IMG/VR virus record: IMGVR_UViG_3300049216_000418
Coordinates: 1-22,559 of that record
DNA: 22,559 bases
Direction: 5' to 3' (one strand)
From: a virus
Numbering within the stretch: the stretch's first letter is position 1; each line of letters starts with the position of its first letter. Shown in pieces: positions 1 to 6,246 of the stretch. Under the pieces are notes generated by a model. The model saw nothing but the letters and a program-made list of their open reading frames with translations, did no database searches and had not been told where the DNA came from. The position numbers and the translations under genes were made by a program.

Positions 1-192
1 TCTTGGATCAGACCATGAATCCATTATCTCTCGCTGATATGGTGCCCTCTCTGTATGCCATTTGCCTGGCTCTGCGCTTGACTCATTGCTCAAGGCTCTG
101 TATGCATCTGCCCACTGACTTATTTTAATTTGAGGCTTTGGAGATAAAACTTTTAAAGCCTCAAGTAAGGCCGTTATTACAGCTTCATTCAT
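1..192 (-). CDS. Phage terminase large subunit, GpA-like (5' part only)
   Basis: This is the N-terminal 64 codons of a gene that runs off the left edge of the window. The reading frame starts at an ATG at 190-192, preceded by a GAGGAGG-like Shine-Dalgarno sequence, and overlaps the stop of the upstream Nu1-like gene by 8 bases. The visible protein contains ISQWADAYRALS followed by EPGKWHTERAPYQREIMD. That is the opening signature of lambda GpA-type terminase large subunits, in which the Ser/Ala-Glu-Pro-Gly-x-Trp stretch precedes the adenine-binding and ATPase core. The family is the packaging motor: it cuts concatemeric DNA and translocates it into the prohead using ATP. The ATPase and nuclease motifs lie outside the window. 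Its place directly after Nu1-like genes supports the call. The ORF is too short to appear in a long-ORF screen. Confidence 0.85.
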   Translation of the reverse strand, partial: MNEAVITALLEALKVLSPKPQIKISQWADAYRALSNESSAEPGKWHTERAPYQREIMDSWSDPR

Positions 193-700
193 CTTCTAAA
201 ACCTCCTCAATAGCAGAATCTTTATCATCACTTGATGTTTCTTCTGTGTTACATAACCTAGGATCAAATTCTTGTAACTCTAGCAAAGCTTCGTTTAGTA
301 GACTTGTCTGTATCTGCTCAATCTCTTTTAAATCATCTAGATTAACCAGCATGGGTGCTGATCTGTAGGGTATAGCAAGAATACTTGCTCTGAATTTCAG
401 CAGCATGTCAGACCAGATGGCTACAACTTGATCTGTTGGCAGTGATTCCTTATTAGTAGCTTTTATCTTTAGCGATAGCTGCTCACACTTAAGTTGTAAA
501 AGCTGCTCTCGAGCTTTATCTTCGGGTTTCTCAGAGAGCTGACTCTGTAAGTGTTTGATGTAACCTTGAACACAACTAGGTAGATGATATTTGCCATTCT
601 CTGGCTTTGGAATTATGCCGTCTCGTGCTAACTGCTGTACTCTCCGTGCAGTTCTGTTAAATAGCTTCGCAATAACATTTACTGGATACATATTGGACAT
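185..700 (-). CDS. Terminase small subunit, Nu1-like (full-length copy)
   Basis: About 171 residues. Nu1-type small subunits bind the packaging site (cos) through a winged helix-turn-helix and hand the DNA to the large subunit. The first 50 residues hold the DNA-binding part, with VIAKLFNRTARRVQQLARDG followed by IIPKPENGKYHLPSCVQGYI, a MerR/Nu1-like helix-turn-helix and wing. A Lys/Glu-rich helical region follows, then a segment around LLKFRASILAIPYRSAP that resembles the Nu1 oligomerisation region. The tail is acidic (EETSSDDKDSAIEEVLEDE). I chose the ATG at 700 over the upstream ATG at 724 because GAGGTGAG sits about 5 bases before it; the upstream gene ends at 703, 2 bases away. The stop overlaps the start of the terminase large subunit gene, which implies translational coupling. 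Confidence 0.8.
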   Translation of the reverse strand: MSNMYPVNVIAKLFNRTARRVQQLARDGIIPKPENGKYHLPSCVQGYIKHLQSQLSEKPEDKAREQLLQLKCEQLSLKIKATNKESLPTDQVVAIWSDMLLKFRASILAIPYRSAPMLVNLDDLKEIEQIQTSLLNEALLELQEFDPRLCNTEETSSDDKDSAIEEVLEDE

Positions 701-702
701 AC

Positions 703-1104
703 TCACCTCATGTATTTTGTACAATCTAAGGGAGTTAACTCCGCAAGTGCTTCTTCTATTAGCTGGCGCATAAATCTTTCAACTTCACTTCTGTCTTTCA
801 ATCTACCGCAAAGACCAGCAACTCTATAAGGTATCTGAAGCATTTTGATACGGAATCTGATAATTTTATCCTTCATATCGAATATAATTTCATCTATAGG
901 CACAAGATCGCCAAGTGAGGAATTTGCTTTGCTTGCTAGATGTTCGTTTGCTAGATATTTGTTATAAGCTTTTATGCACTCGTCGATATCGTATTCTCCA
1001 CGTTCACCAGTTGGCACAACTAATTCTTCAGTTAGGTACTCTAGTTCTGTTGCTGTTATTCCAAGTGCTGCTGTAATGATTTTTTTATTGAATGTAATAG
1101 TCAT
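703..1104 (-). CDS. Diverged Nu1-like terminase small subunit paralog
   Basis: About 133 residues when started at the ATG at 1104. The open frame extends upstream to 1233, but that extension resembles nothing in the neighbouring Nu1 copies, so I prefer the internal start even though its Shine-Dalgarno is weak. The architecture matches the next gene: an N-terminal helix-turn-helix-like part (ALGITATELEYLTEELVVP, then GERGEYDIDECIKAYNKYL), then a C-terminal part with IIRFRIKMLQIPYRVAGL, equivalent to LLKFRASILAIPYRSAP in the 185-700 product, and a closing EEALAEL helix. It is thus a second, diverged Nu1-type protein. Whether it also works in packaging, for example by forming mixed oligomers, cannot be read from sequence. 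Confidence 0.65.
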   Translation of the reverse strand: MTITFNKKIITAALGITATELEYLTEELVVPTGERGEYDIDECIKAYNKYLANEHLASKANSSLGDLVPIDEIIFDMKDKIIRFRIKMLQIPYRVAGLCGRLKDRSEVERFMRQLIEEALAELTPLDCTKYMR

Positions 1105-1162
1105 AGTTTTGTCATTGTTAGGTTGATAAAAACGGTGACACACCGCACAGGCTATTCTGTTG

Positions 1163-1345
1163 CTATTCTGAAGCATTGCCTTTTCTGCCCTGCAAATATT
1201 TGATGTAGCCAGTAAGACAACCAACGATATCATATTTGCCGTCTTTCGGCTTTGGTATTATGCCGTCAGCAGATAACTGCTGTACTCTGCGCCGTGTGAC
1301 GTTGAGCAGCTTTGCAACGATATGGGCGGGTTGTTTAACTGGCAC
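1163..1345 (-). CDS. Short Nu1-type helix-turn-helix protein (truncated paralog)
   Basis: 60 residues from a GTG start at 1345 that overlaps the end of the methyltransferase gene by 11 bases. Almost the whole protein matches the DNA-binding domain of the 185-700 product: HIVAKLLNVTRRRVQQLSAD followed by GIIPKPKDGKYDIVGCLTGY corresponds closely to VIAKLFNRTARRVQQLARDG and IIPKPENGKYHLPSCVQGYI. It ends shortly after the wing, so the oligomerisation and large-subunit-binding part is absent. It may be a stand-alone DNA-binding protein competing for or regulating the packaging site, or the decaying front end of a duplicated Nu1 gene. I found no continuation of the homologous C-terminal part directly after its stop codon. 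Confidence 0.55.
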   Translation of the reverse strand: MPVKQPAHIVAKLLNVTRRRVQQLSADGIIPKPKDGKYDIVGCLTGYIKYLQGRKGNASE

Positions 1346-2579
1346 TGCGATCTGTTGTTATCTGTCCGAATGTTTTATCACCCAGAGTAACCGATTTGCC
1401 TGTAAACTCTTGCCATCTCTGTATGATTACGTCGCAGTACTTTGGATCAAGCTCGATGGCTCTGCAGATACGATTTGTCTTCTGACATGCAATCACAGTA
1501 GAGCCAGAGCCACAAAAGCTATCTAAGACGATGTTACCTGGTTTGCTTGAGTTCTCAATGGCTTGGGCTACTAGCTCTACTGGTTTCATGGTGGGGTGCA
1601 GAGTGCATGCATCTGTCTTATTGAAAGACCAGAGATCTGATTGATCTCTCGCACCACACCAGAAATGTTTTTTGTCCTTTGGCCAACCGTATAGCATGAC
1701 CTCGTACTGTCTTTGATAGTCACTGCCACCTACACAAAAGTGACTCTTGCCCCATACGATAAAGGTTGACCAGTAGCCACCTGCTTGCTCAAACGCTCTG
1801 TGTAGGGTGTCGAGTTCAGAAGAAGCCATAAAGATGTAAATGGCACCCTTGCAATGAGTTATCAGATGTGTACTGACCGTGTGTAGAAATTCATAGAAGC
1901 CAGATTGAAGATTGTCGTTGAGTATATCCCGCTGCCCTAATTTATTTGCTCGTGTGAGTTGCTGAGCCGTTAAACTACCACGATAGTCTACGTTGTAGGG
2001 CGGGTCTGTGAACACCATGTCTGCAGCAACACCATCCAGGAGCTTGGCATAAGACGCAGCATCTAGCGCATCGCCACAGAGTAGCTTATGCTGGCCAAGT
2101 ATCCACAGATCACCCAGACGAGATGTTGGGACAATGGGCGTTGCAAGTGCCGATTCTTTATTTGCCATTGGGTCTTTTAGTAGCTCTTCTTCAAGTAGGT
2201 CCTCTAATTCGTAGAAATCAAAGCCAGTGAGTTCTAAATCAAAGTCAGCTGCTCTCAATTCTTCTAGCTCTATCTTCAGCAGCTCGTTATCCCAGTCTGA
2301 CTCTTGGTGAGTTCTATTGTCAGCCAGGCGGTATGCTTTTATTTGAGCCTTGGTCAAGTCAGTTGCTATGTGTACTGGCACTGATTTTAGTTCAAGCTGT
2401 CGTGCTGCAAGTAAGCGGGTGTGGCCTGCTATCACTGTCATCTGTTCATCTACCACGATAGGTTGTCTGAATCCGAACTCCTTGATAGACGCCGCTACTT
2501 TGGCTACTGCTATCTCATTGTTTCTTGGATTGCGAGCATAGGGTATTACACGCTCAATTGGCACGTGAGTGACTTGCAT
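1335..2579 (-). CDS. ParB-like nuclease domain / DNA methyltransferase fusion
   Basis: 414 residues. Residues 1-100 form a ParB/Srx-like domain: PIERVIPYARNPR at the start, and GHTRLLAARQL at about 52-62 in place of the usual GERR box. The rest is a beta-class amino-methyltransferase of the N4/N6 type: the catalytic DPPYN motif is at about 192-196 and the AdoMet-binding motif VLDSFCGSGST at about 351-361, near the C-terminus, an order typical of beta-class enzymes. It should transfer a methyl group from AdoMet to adenine N6 (or cytosine N4) at a specific site. No restriction endonuclease gene is adjacent, so it is probably an orphan phage methylase, for example for protection against host restriction or marking of packaging DNA. 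It lies directly upstream of the Nu1 genes. The initiator ATG at 2579 has no strong Shine-Dalgarno. Confidence 0.9.
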   Translation of the reverse strand: MQVTHVPIERVIPYARNPRNNEIAVAKVAASIKEFGFRQPIVVDEQMTVIAGHTRLLAARQLELKSVPVHIATDLTKAQIKAYRLADNRTHQESDWDNELLKIELEELRAADFDLELTGFDFYELEDLLEEELLKDPMANKESALATPIVPTSRLGDLWILGQHKLLCGDALDAASYAKLLDGVAADMVFTDPPYNVDYRGSLTAQQLTRANKLGQRDILNDNLQSGFYEFLHTVSTHLITHCKGAIYIFMASSELDTLHRAFEQAGGYWSTFIVWGKSHFCVGGSDYQRQYEVMLYGWPKDKKHFWCGARDQSDLWSFNKTDACTLHPTMKPVELVAQAIENSSKPGNIVLDSFCGSGSTVIACQKTNRICRAIELDPKYCDVIIQRWQEFTGKSVTLGDKTFGQITTDRSAS

Positions 2580-2644
2580 AACGTTATTGGTGTTGCGTTA
2601 AGAAAATATTGTTTTACGACAGATGCAATGACCTGCCTAAGTTC

Positions 2645-2753
2645 AATCTTTGCTGTGTTTATTGAGCTCAGAAGCAATAACGAAATGGGTAATAAGGGGC
2701 TCAAGTATAATTTTTGCCGTGTTTATTGAGCTCACCAACATTTAAAACGAAAT
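2645..2753. repeat. Imperfect direct repeat upstream of the methyltransferase gene
   Basis: Two copies of a roughly 45-55 bp sequence lie at about 2645-2690 and 2708-2753. Both contain GTGTTTATTGAGCTCA preceded by TTTGC and followed by AACGAAATG (plus-strand reading). The copies differ by a few substitutions and a small gap. They sit 70-190 bases upstream of the methyltransferase start, so they may be regulatory binding sites, or a duplicated piece of a lost gene. Each contains a SacI-like palindrome, GAGCTC. Confidence 0.5.
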
Positions 2754-2910
2754 GCATTAATGGCCTTTCGTTCCTTCCGCGCCTTATGGTTATTGGGACG
2801 GCAGGCGGTCGGCGAAATAGGTGTGAAAAATCGCTGTCGCTAGCAAAAGCATGAGCTGTGGGGGTTCGCCCCTTATGTGCGTAGGAAGGACCCGCATTTT
2901 TGCTGAAAAG
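2701..2910 (-). other. Start-less open frame in a compositionally distinct stretch
   Basis: From 2910 down to the stop at 2701-2703 the minus strand is open for 69 codons, encoding for example KGRTPTAHAFASDSDFSHLF and FRRPPAVPITIRRGRNERPL, but no ATG, GTG or TTG is well placed with a Shine-Dalgarno. The DNA between about 2765 and 2895 looks richer in G and C than its neighbours. It includes a short hairpin, GGGGTTCGCCCC at about 2860-2872, which has no T-run and so is not a good terminator. It could be a gene remnant imported from elsewhere or a non-coding segment. I have a vague, unverified impression of similarity to enterobacterial prophage intergenic sequence. Confidence 0.3.
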
Positions 2911-3001
2911 TTAATCGCCTAAAAATCATGCGTTTTCTTGTTTCGATCTTTGAGTATAGTTTTGAACCAATACACTCCATACTACCATACTTTTGTCTCA
3001 T
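2873..3001 (-). CDS. Small basic ORF at the end of the mini-ORF chain
   Basis: 42 codons from an ATG whose last two bases and following A form the stop of the preceding mini-ORF (an ATGA junction). The product is basic (MRQKYGSMECIGSKLYSKIE, then a KRMIFRRL stretch). I recognise no domain. The only reasons to list it are the exact ATGA junction and its place in a series of stop-start overlaps; the codons could also be open by chance. Confidence 0.3.
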   Translation of the reverse strand: MRQKYGSMECIGSKLYSKIETRKRMIFRRLTFQQKCGSFLRT

Positions 3002-3123
3002 GTATTACCCCTACAGATATTGCATTTATTGCATTTATTACCGCCATTCAGAGTGTCAGCTATCCTGTTAAGCGGAGCATAGTTCTCGATCAATATACCC
3101 CATAATATCAGAAAATATCTCAC
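2998..3123 (-). CDS. Mini-ORF, repeat unit 3 of the overlapping array
   Basis: 41 codons from a GTG start that overlaps the stop of the previous unit (GTGA). The product begins with a short hydrophobic stretch (MRYFLILWGILIENYAPL) and ends in NRIADTLNGGNKCNKCNI with tail CRGNT. The last 20 residues match the C-terminus of the DUF6362-like protein at 3364-3669. Compared with the first unit it has Ala for Thr in the middle and Cys for Tyr near the end. It closes with ATGA onto the next small ORF. Function unknown. Confidence 0.4.
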   Translation of the reverse strand: MRYFLILWGILIENYAPLNRIADTLNGGNKCNKCNICRGNT

Positions 3124-3245
3124 GTATTACCCCTATAGATATTGCAATTATTGCATTTATTACCGCCATTCAGAGTGTCAGCTATCCTGTTAAGCGGAGC
3201 ATAGTTCTCGATCAATATACCCCATAATATCAGAAAATATCTCAC
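3120..3245 (-). CDS. Mini-ORF, repeat unit 2 of the overlapping array
   Basis: 41 codons, GTG start overlapping the stop of the first unit by 4 bases, and its own stop overlapping the next GTG. Same product as its neighbours except NKCNNCN in place of NKCNKCN and Ala for Thr in the middle. The two Cys residues, spaced CxxC, are preserved in all units, which could be a metal or redox pair, but nothing else supports that idea. Confidence 0.4.
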   Translation of the reverse strand: MRYFLILWGILIENYAPLNRIADTLNGGNKCNNCNIYRGNT

Positions 3246-3367
3246 GTATTACCCCTATAGATATTGCATTTATTGCATTTATTACCGCCATTCAGAGTGT
3301 CAGCTATCCTGTTAAGCGGAGTATAGTTCTCGATCAATATACCCCATAATATCAGAAAATATCTCAC
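3242..3367 (-). CDS. Mini-ORF, repeat unit 1 of the overlapping array
   Basis: 41 codons, starting at a GTG that overlaps the stop codon of the DUF6362-like gene (ACGTGA), so ribosomes finishing that gene could re-initiate here. The N-terminus is hydrophobic (MRYFLILWGILIENYTPL). The C-terminal part, RIADTLNGGNKCNKCNIY, repeats the end of the upstream protein (KIADGLNGNKCNKCNIY). It appears to descend from duplication of that gene's 3' end. Whether a protein is made is untested. Confidence 0.4.
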   Translation of the reverse strand: MRYFLILWGILIENYTPLNRIADTLNGGNKCNKCNIYRGNT

Positions 3368-3669
3368 GTGTTACCCCTATAGATATTGCATTTATTGCAT
3401 TTATTACCGTTCAGACCGTCAGCTATCTTAGTGAGTGCACGCTTCAACATGCGATCACCTGTGGCGTGGCTGATGTTAAACTCCCAACAGATTGCTTTCC
3501 AAGGCGTTTTGGCTGCCCGTCTACAGATCAACTCTCTTTCCTTGATGGAAACGTGCGTCATCCATTTAGCAACTTCCACCAATCTGTAGGGTTGATTTGG
3601 CCTTGCCAGGCCTGCGTGAATGTACTCTAGTACTGACTCCGATGTATGTCTTGTCTGTGCTTGTATCAT
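3364..3669 (-). CDS. DUF6362-like phage protein, short paralog
   Basis: 101 residues; ATG at 3669 with AGAGGT upstream, 1 base after the stop of the gene before it. It is a shortened relative of the 3671-4063 product: WMTHVSIKERELICRRAAKT followed by PWKAICWEFNISHATGDRML parallels WMQWVTVLERKLIWMRAAKT and PWKIICQELG. The region looks like a helix-turn-helix, and I associate it with the family annotated DUF6362, common in alphaproteobacterial prophages next to terminase and resolvase genes. The function of that family is not known to me. The N-terminal part seen in the longer copy (LRKLPSVRVQGYFNSWP) is missing. The C-terminal tail, NGNKCNKCNIYRGNT, lies within the 122-bp repeat and is copied three more times downstream. 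Confidence 0.65.
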   Translation of the reverse strand: MIQAQTRHTSESVLEYIHAGLARPNQPYRLVEVAKWMTHVSIKERELICRRAAKTPWKAICWEFNISHATGDRMLKRALTKIADGLNGNKCNKCNIYRGNT

Positions 3670-3670
3670 G

Positions 3671-4063
3671 TTACCTCTTTTGATTGTTTAACTGTGTACT
3701 GATCTTGCCAAGCCCGCGCCTCCACTTGCGCCAAGCAGTGACGTGGTTGCGCTCACCCAGCTCCTGACAAATTATTTTCCATGGCGTCTTGGCCGCTCGC
3801 ATCCAGATTAGTTTTCGCTCCAGAACTGTCACCCACTGCATCCAAGTAAGCGTTTCTTCAAGACGAGAAATTGCATCTGGTGTGGCCAATATTTTAGTGG
3901 GGCGAGTCTCCATGAGCATTAGTTCCTGAGGTGTGTGTACAATGCCAGGCCAGGAATTAAAGTAGCCCTGTACTCTCACTGATGGCAGCTTACGTAATGT
4001 TAGAATGGATTCATAAAAACTATCTTCAACAAACTCTGGTGTACGGTCGGTGTGATTATGCAT
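3671..4063 (-). CDS. DUF6362-like phage protein
   Basis: About 130 residues from the ATG at 4063, which overlaps the end of the resolvase gene by 8 bases. The frame is open further upstream to 4192, but that part lies inside the resolvase gene and has no family character. The protein has the features I associate with DUF6362: FVEDSFYESILTLRKLPSVR and VQGYFNSWPGI near the start, then WVTVLERKLIWMRAAKTPWK and a helix-turn-helix-like HVTAWRKWRRGLGKI near the end. In alphaproteobacterial phages this type sits between replication and packaging genes. The C-terminal part suggests DNA binding; a regulatory or packaging-related role is inference only. Confidence 0.75.
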   Translation of the reverse strand: MHNHTDRTPEFVEDSFYESILTLRKLPSVRVQGYFNSWPGIVHTPQELMLMETRPTKILATPDAISRLEETLTWMQWVTVLERKLIWMRAAKTPWKIICQELGERNHVTAWRKWRRGLGKISTQLNNQKR

Positions 4064-4580
4064 GATGTGGTATGGATTGGTTGAGTTGGATGGGTTGATT
4101 AAGTTGCGGCTTGCGTGACTGTTGCTTGTGTAAAGCGAGATGCAGCAACGCCAGTGCATCTGCTTCGTTGTCGTCACATGGATCGTGGCCAAGAGCTTTC
4201 ACGCTTGCTATCACATCATCTTTGCTTGCATTGCCTTTGCCGGAAATGAAGAGCTTGATTGTGCCAACTGGTACGCCAATGTAAGGAATTCTGTAGCGCT
4301 CGCACAGTGCCGTTAGCTGGCTCAAGAATCCACCGTATGCATGAGCAGCATACGTGCCTTTATGACTATGCACCTGCTCGAAATACACAGCATCTATCTT
4401 GCGTGCACATCTCAAATATGCCTCCAGCCAACGCGCAAAATGCCAGTAGCGTTTGCCTATGCCGTCCTGTTTGTGGCAATCAAAATGTGCAGTACCGCTT
4501 GTGATGTGGCCGTCTTTGTGTAAAGCCCAGCCGGTGCGGGTGCCAAGATCCAAGCTGAGTATCGTCTGTAAGTTATTCAT
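4056..4580 (-). CDS. RuvC-like Holliday junction resolvase (phage type)
   Basis: 174 residues. The RNase H-like fold is marked by SLDLGTRTGWAL at the N-terminus (Asp11), YFEQVHSHKGT (Glu68) and DPCDDNEADALALLHLAL (Asp137 and Asp141), giving the expected acidic catalytic set. VGTIKLFISGKGNASKDDVI is typical of the RuvC family, in which Lys residues help bind the junction. Such enzymes cut four-way junctions or branched replication intermediates with divalent metal; in phages this clears DNA before packaging. The ATG at 4580 has GAGGAC about 6 bases upstream. The last 20 residues (QLNQPIQLNQSIPHHA) are low complexity. It is in one unit with the DUF6362-like genes, and its stop overlaps the next start. 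Confidence 0.85.
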   Translation of the reverse strand: MNNLQTILSLDLGTRTGWALHKDGHITSGTAHFDCHKQDGIGKRYWHFARWLEAYLRCARKIDAVYFEQVHSHKGTYAAHAYGGFLSQLTALCERYRIPYIGVPVGTIKLFISGKGNASKDDVIASVKALGHDPCDDNEADALALLHLALHKQQSRKPQLNQPIQLNQSIPHHA

Positions 4581-4911
4581 GGTGTCCTCAAATTGTGTAT
4601 TGCATTGGTTAAAGTTAGTGCTATGATGGAGATGTTTGCTTCATCATGTGAGCAAGGTGTATGCTCAGAAGTAAGATAGGCTCTAAAACGTCCGCAAATG
4701 GCCCTGGAAAACGTGAATCTCGGTGTCCAGCTACCATGAGCTCTCACACCCAAAATGCTTTCTAATGCCTTTAAAATGACTTCTCACTGATTTTGTAAAA
4801 TTGACTCTCGTCTGTAAATCCTTCATTGCGTCCTAAAAAATTAGTGTTATAAAATGTGGCGGGTGAGTATCTGAGGCCAACAAACCTTGTAACTCTGCTC
4901 ACCCATTTTCT
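4581..4911 (-). other. Intergenic stretch with two doubtful short ORFs
   Basis: No recognisable gene lies between the resolvase and the small RepA-tail gene. Two short minus-strand frames exist. One starts at an ATG at 4826 after AGGA and runs 31 codons to 4731 (MKDLQTRVNFTKSVRSHFKG at the start). The other is open from the 4750s to a TGA at 4577-4579 that overlaps the resolvase ATG; its only possible starts are TTG or GTG, and it encodes for example RAHGSWTPRFTFSRAICGRF. The ATGA junction of the second is suggestive but not enough to call a gene. Confidence 0.3.
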
Positions 4912-5169
4912 TTACTCAGGCCGTCTGCAATCAGCACACTCAATCTCGCGCCACTTGCCATCAACTTTATTGATGTATTTGGACTCAATTGGTGCACCGT
5001 TCGCAACATCAAATCCCAGTCTTCTCACACCGGTATTTGGATCGGGCTCAGTTAGGGTAACGATGGTTGCATTGCAGCCAGCATAAGTTTGTCGCAGCTC
5101 ATCCCGTATAGCGGATTCTTCTGCAGCAAACTTTGCCTTAATCGTTGCTTCTTCGTTGTGATTTAACAT
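4912..5169 (-). CDS. Stand-alone copy of the RepA-like ATPase C-terminal module
   Basis: 85 residues; ATG at 5169 with GAGGT about 5 bases upstream. The segment VRRLGFDVANGAPIESKYIN followed by KVDGKWREIE lines up with the C-terminal end of the ATPase at 5403-6242 (LIFELRNGKPIATKNIEL, VEDKWGEV) and of the primase-helicase (LVFELRDGDEPIAPKYVRKI, NGSWREVE). No Walker motifs are present, and a helical N-terminal part (EEATIKAKFAAEESAIRDEL) replaces the ATPase core. It may be a partner that binds the same target as the ATPases, or what remains of a third ATPase gene. That it keeps a good ribosome site and an intact frame argues against simple decay. Confidence 0.55.
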   Translation of the reverse strand: MLNHNEEATIKAKFAAEESAIRDELRQTYAGCNATIVTLTEPDPNTGVRRLGFDVANGAPIESKYINKVDGKWREIECADCRRPE

Positions 5170-5181
5170 ACGTACCTCAAG

Positions 5182-5406
5182 TTAAAGTAATGCCCATTGT
5201 TTCCTCTTTAGAAGAAAGATCGTCGGGTTTATAGGTAGCCAATGAACTGAGCTATTGCAGTATTTCCTTGTGAGGTTTTGTATTCCTGCAATCGCCCGAC
5301 GGGTTAGTATCTGCAGCAATAACTTGCCACCAGAATTTGAACGGTGGGCGATCGAATTAAGACCACCCACCACAGCCGTTAGTGTTTTTCGACAAAACAT
5401 CTTCAT
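5182..5406 (-). CDS. Small ORF, unknown (doubtful)
   Basis: 74 codons; its ATG overlaps the stop of the ATPase gene (ATGA), and it ends 12 bases before the next start. The product (MKMFCRKTLTAVVGGLNSIA at the start, KRKQWALL at the end) is basic and resembles no family I know. Another minus-strand frame over the same bases reads FDRPPFKFWWQVIAADTN between stop codons and looks at least as protein-like, so the interval could be a degraded gene. I list the ATGA-coupled frame with low confidence. Confidence 0.3.
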   Translation of the reverse strand: MKMFCRKTLTAVVGGLNSIAHRSNSGGKLLLQILTRRAIAGIQNLTRKYCNSSVHWLPINPTIFLLKRKQWALL

Positions 5407-6242
5407 GCTGCTTTACGACCTTTTGTTGATACGAGATTGTGACCTGTGTCTGTCTCACCAACTTCACCCCACTTGTCCTCAACCAGCTCGATATTTTTGG
5501 TCGCAATCGGCTTGCCGTTACGTAACTCAAATATCAACTGATAGTTCTCTGAGTCGAGCTCAGGCTGATGCATGATGACACAACTGGAGTAGTGATCGCG
5601 CAATATATGCTGATTGTGTAAACCTTGCACTGCGTCATTCTCCATCTCTTCTTGCGTCAGATGATCTGATTGATGAACCAGAATGACGCCAGTATTAGGG
5701 TTTGTGCCACGAAGCTCGTTCACACCAGTCTCTAGGAAAGTTTGCAGAGCACTGTCAAAGCTGACACCTTCACCAAATTTCAACACGTTATACAGCGGAT
5801 CAATAGCAATGATGTCCACTGGATGCGAGCCAAAACGACTGTGGATAGACTTGAGTGCAGCTTCTATGCCTTTTGAATCAAACTCTGCTGATGTTACAAA
5901 AACAGCCAGATTCTCACGCACTTGCGGCAAATCAAGCTTTACTCTTTCCATCCTTTCCCGCACATAATGATCGTTGTTGTCTAAGTCTGCTTGGAAATAA
6001 ACCACCTTGAGTGGACGAGGAGCCGTCATTCCAAGAAACGATTTGCCAGCTGCCATGTGCATGAGCCAAGAGAGCATCAGATAACTTTTGTACATCTTGG
6101 GACTGCCACTGAATACAAGCAGCCCACCTGGTGTTAGTACACGTGGTGCAATGATGTCTTCTGGCCTCACGTCATTGAGTGCATCTGCCATGTTATAAAG
6201 TGGTTGGATTGGTAGTGTCTTAACGTTTGTTGTTTTAGTCAT
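5403..6242 (-). CDS. RepA-like / AAA_25 P-loop ATPase
   Basis: 279 residues. It belongs to the RecA-fold group of replicative helicase-like ATPases (RepA of RSF1010, Pfam AAA_25). LTPGGLLVFSGSPKMYKSYL holds the Walker A at about 46-53, in which the usual Gly before Lys-Ser is Tyr; I believe a YKS variant exists in this family, so activity is not excluded. Walker B is PVDIIAIDPLYN at about 141-152, followed by VILVHQSDHL, the sensor-like histidine strand. The C-terminus has the FELRNGKPIA module. It is a paralog of the ATPase half of the primase-helicase and lacks primase domains. It probably acts on DNA during phage replication, perhaps as helicase or loader. AGGTAA sits before the ATG, overlapping the stop of the upstream ORF. 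Confidence 0.8.
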   Translation of the reverse strand: MTKTTNVKTLPIQPLYNMADALNDVRPEDIIAPRVLTPGGLLVFSGSPKMYKSYLMLSWLMHMAAGKSFLGMTAPRPLKVVYFQADLDNNDHYVRERMERVKLDLPQVRENLAVFVTSAEFDSKGIEAALKSIHSRFGSHPVDIIAIDPLYNVLKFGEGVSFDSALQTFLETGVNELRGTNPNTGVILVHQSDHLTQEEMENDAVQGLHNQHILRDHYSSCVIMHQPELDSENYQLIFELRNGKPIATKNIELVEDKWGEVGETDTGHNLVSTKGRKAA

Positions 6243-6246
6243 AAGG

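Larger units (their letters stand above)
3004..3409. repeat. 122-bp tandem repeat, three units plus a partial fourth
   Basis: Units start at 3004, 3126 and 3248, and the fourth partial copy begins at 3370 and runs about 40 bases into the 3' end of the DUF6362-like gene. The spacing is exactly 122 bp. Units differ at only a few positions, so the expansion is recent or actively homogenised. Each unit carries a short internal direct repeat (TGCATTTATTGCATTTATTA). The period is not a multiple of three, yet every unit keeps a complete small reading frame because stop and start codons overlap by four bases. Confidence 0.95.

Noticed and set aside
1105-1233. N-terminal extension of the second Nu1-like gene
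   Set aside because: It overlaps the first Nu1-like ORF and is unrelated to the other Nu1 copies.
138-2729. Plus-strand ORFs opposite the terminase and methyltransferase genes
   Set aside because: They are antisense shadows of well-supported minus-strand genes. The one reaching 2729 only extends into the repeat pair and has no ribosome site.
3004-3409. CRISPR-like array
   Set aside because: Units are 122-bp tandem copies without variable spacers, and they derive from the end of the neighbouring gene.
4064-4192. N-terminal extension of the DUF6362-like gene
   Set aside because: It lies inside the resolvase gene in another frame and lacks family similarity; the ATG at 4063 fits the stop-start overlap pattern.
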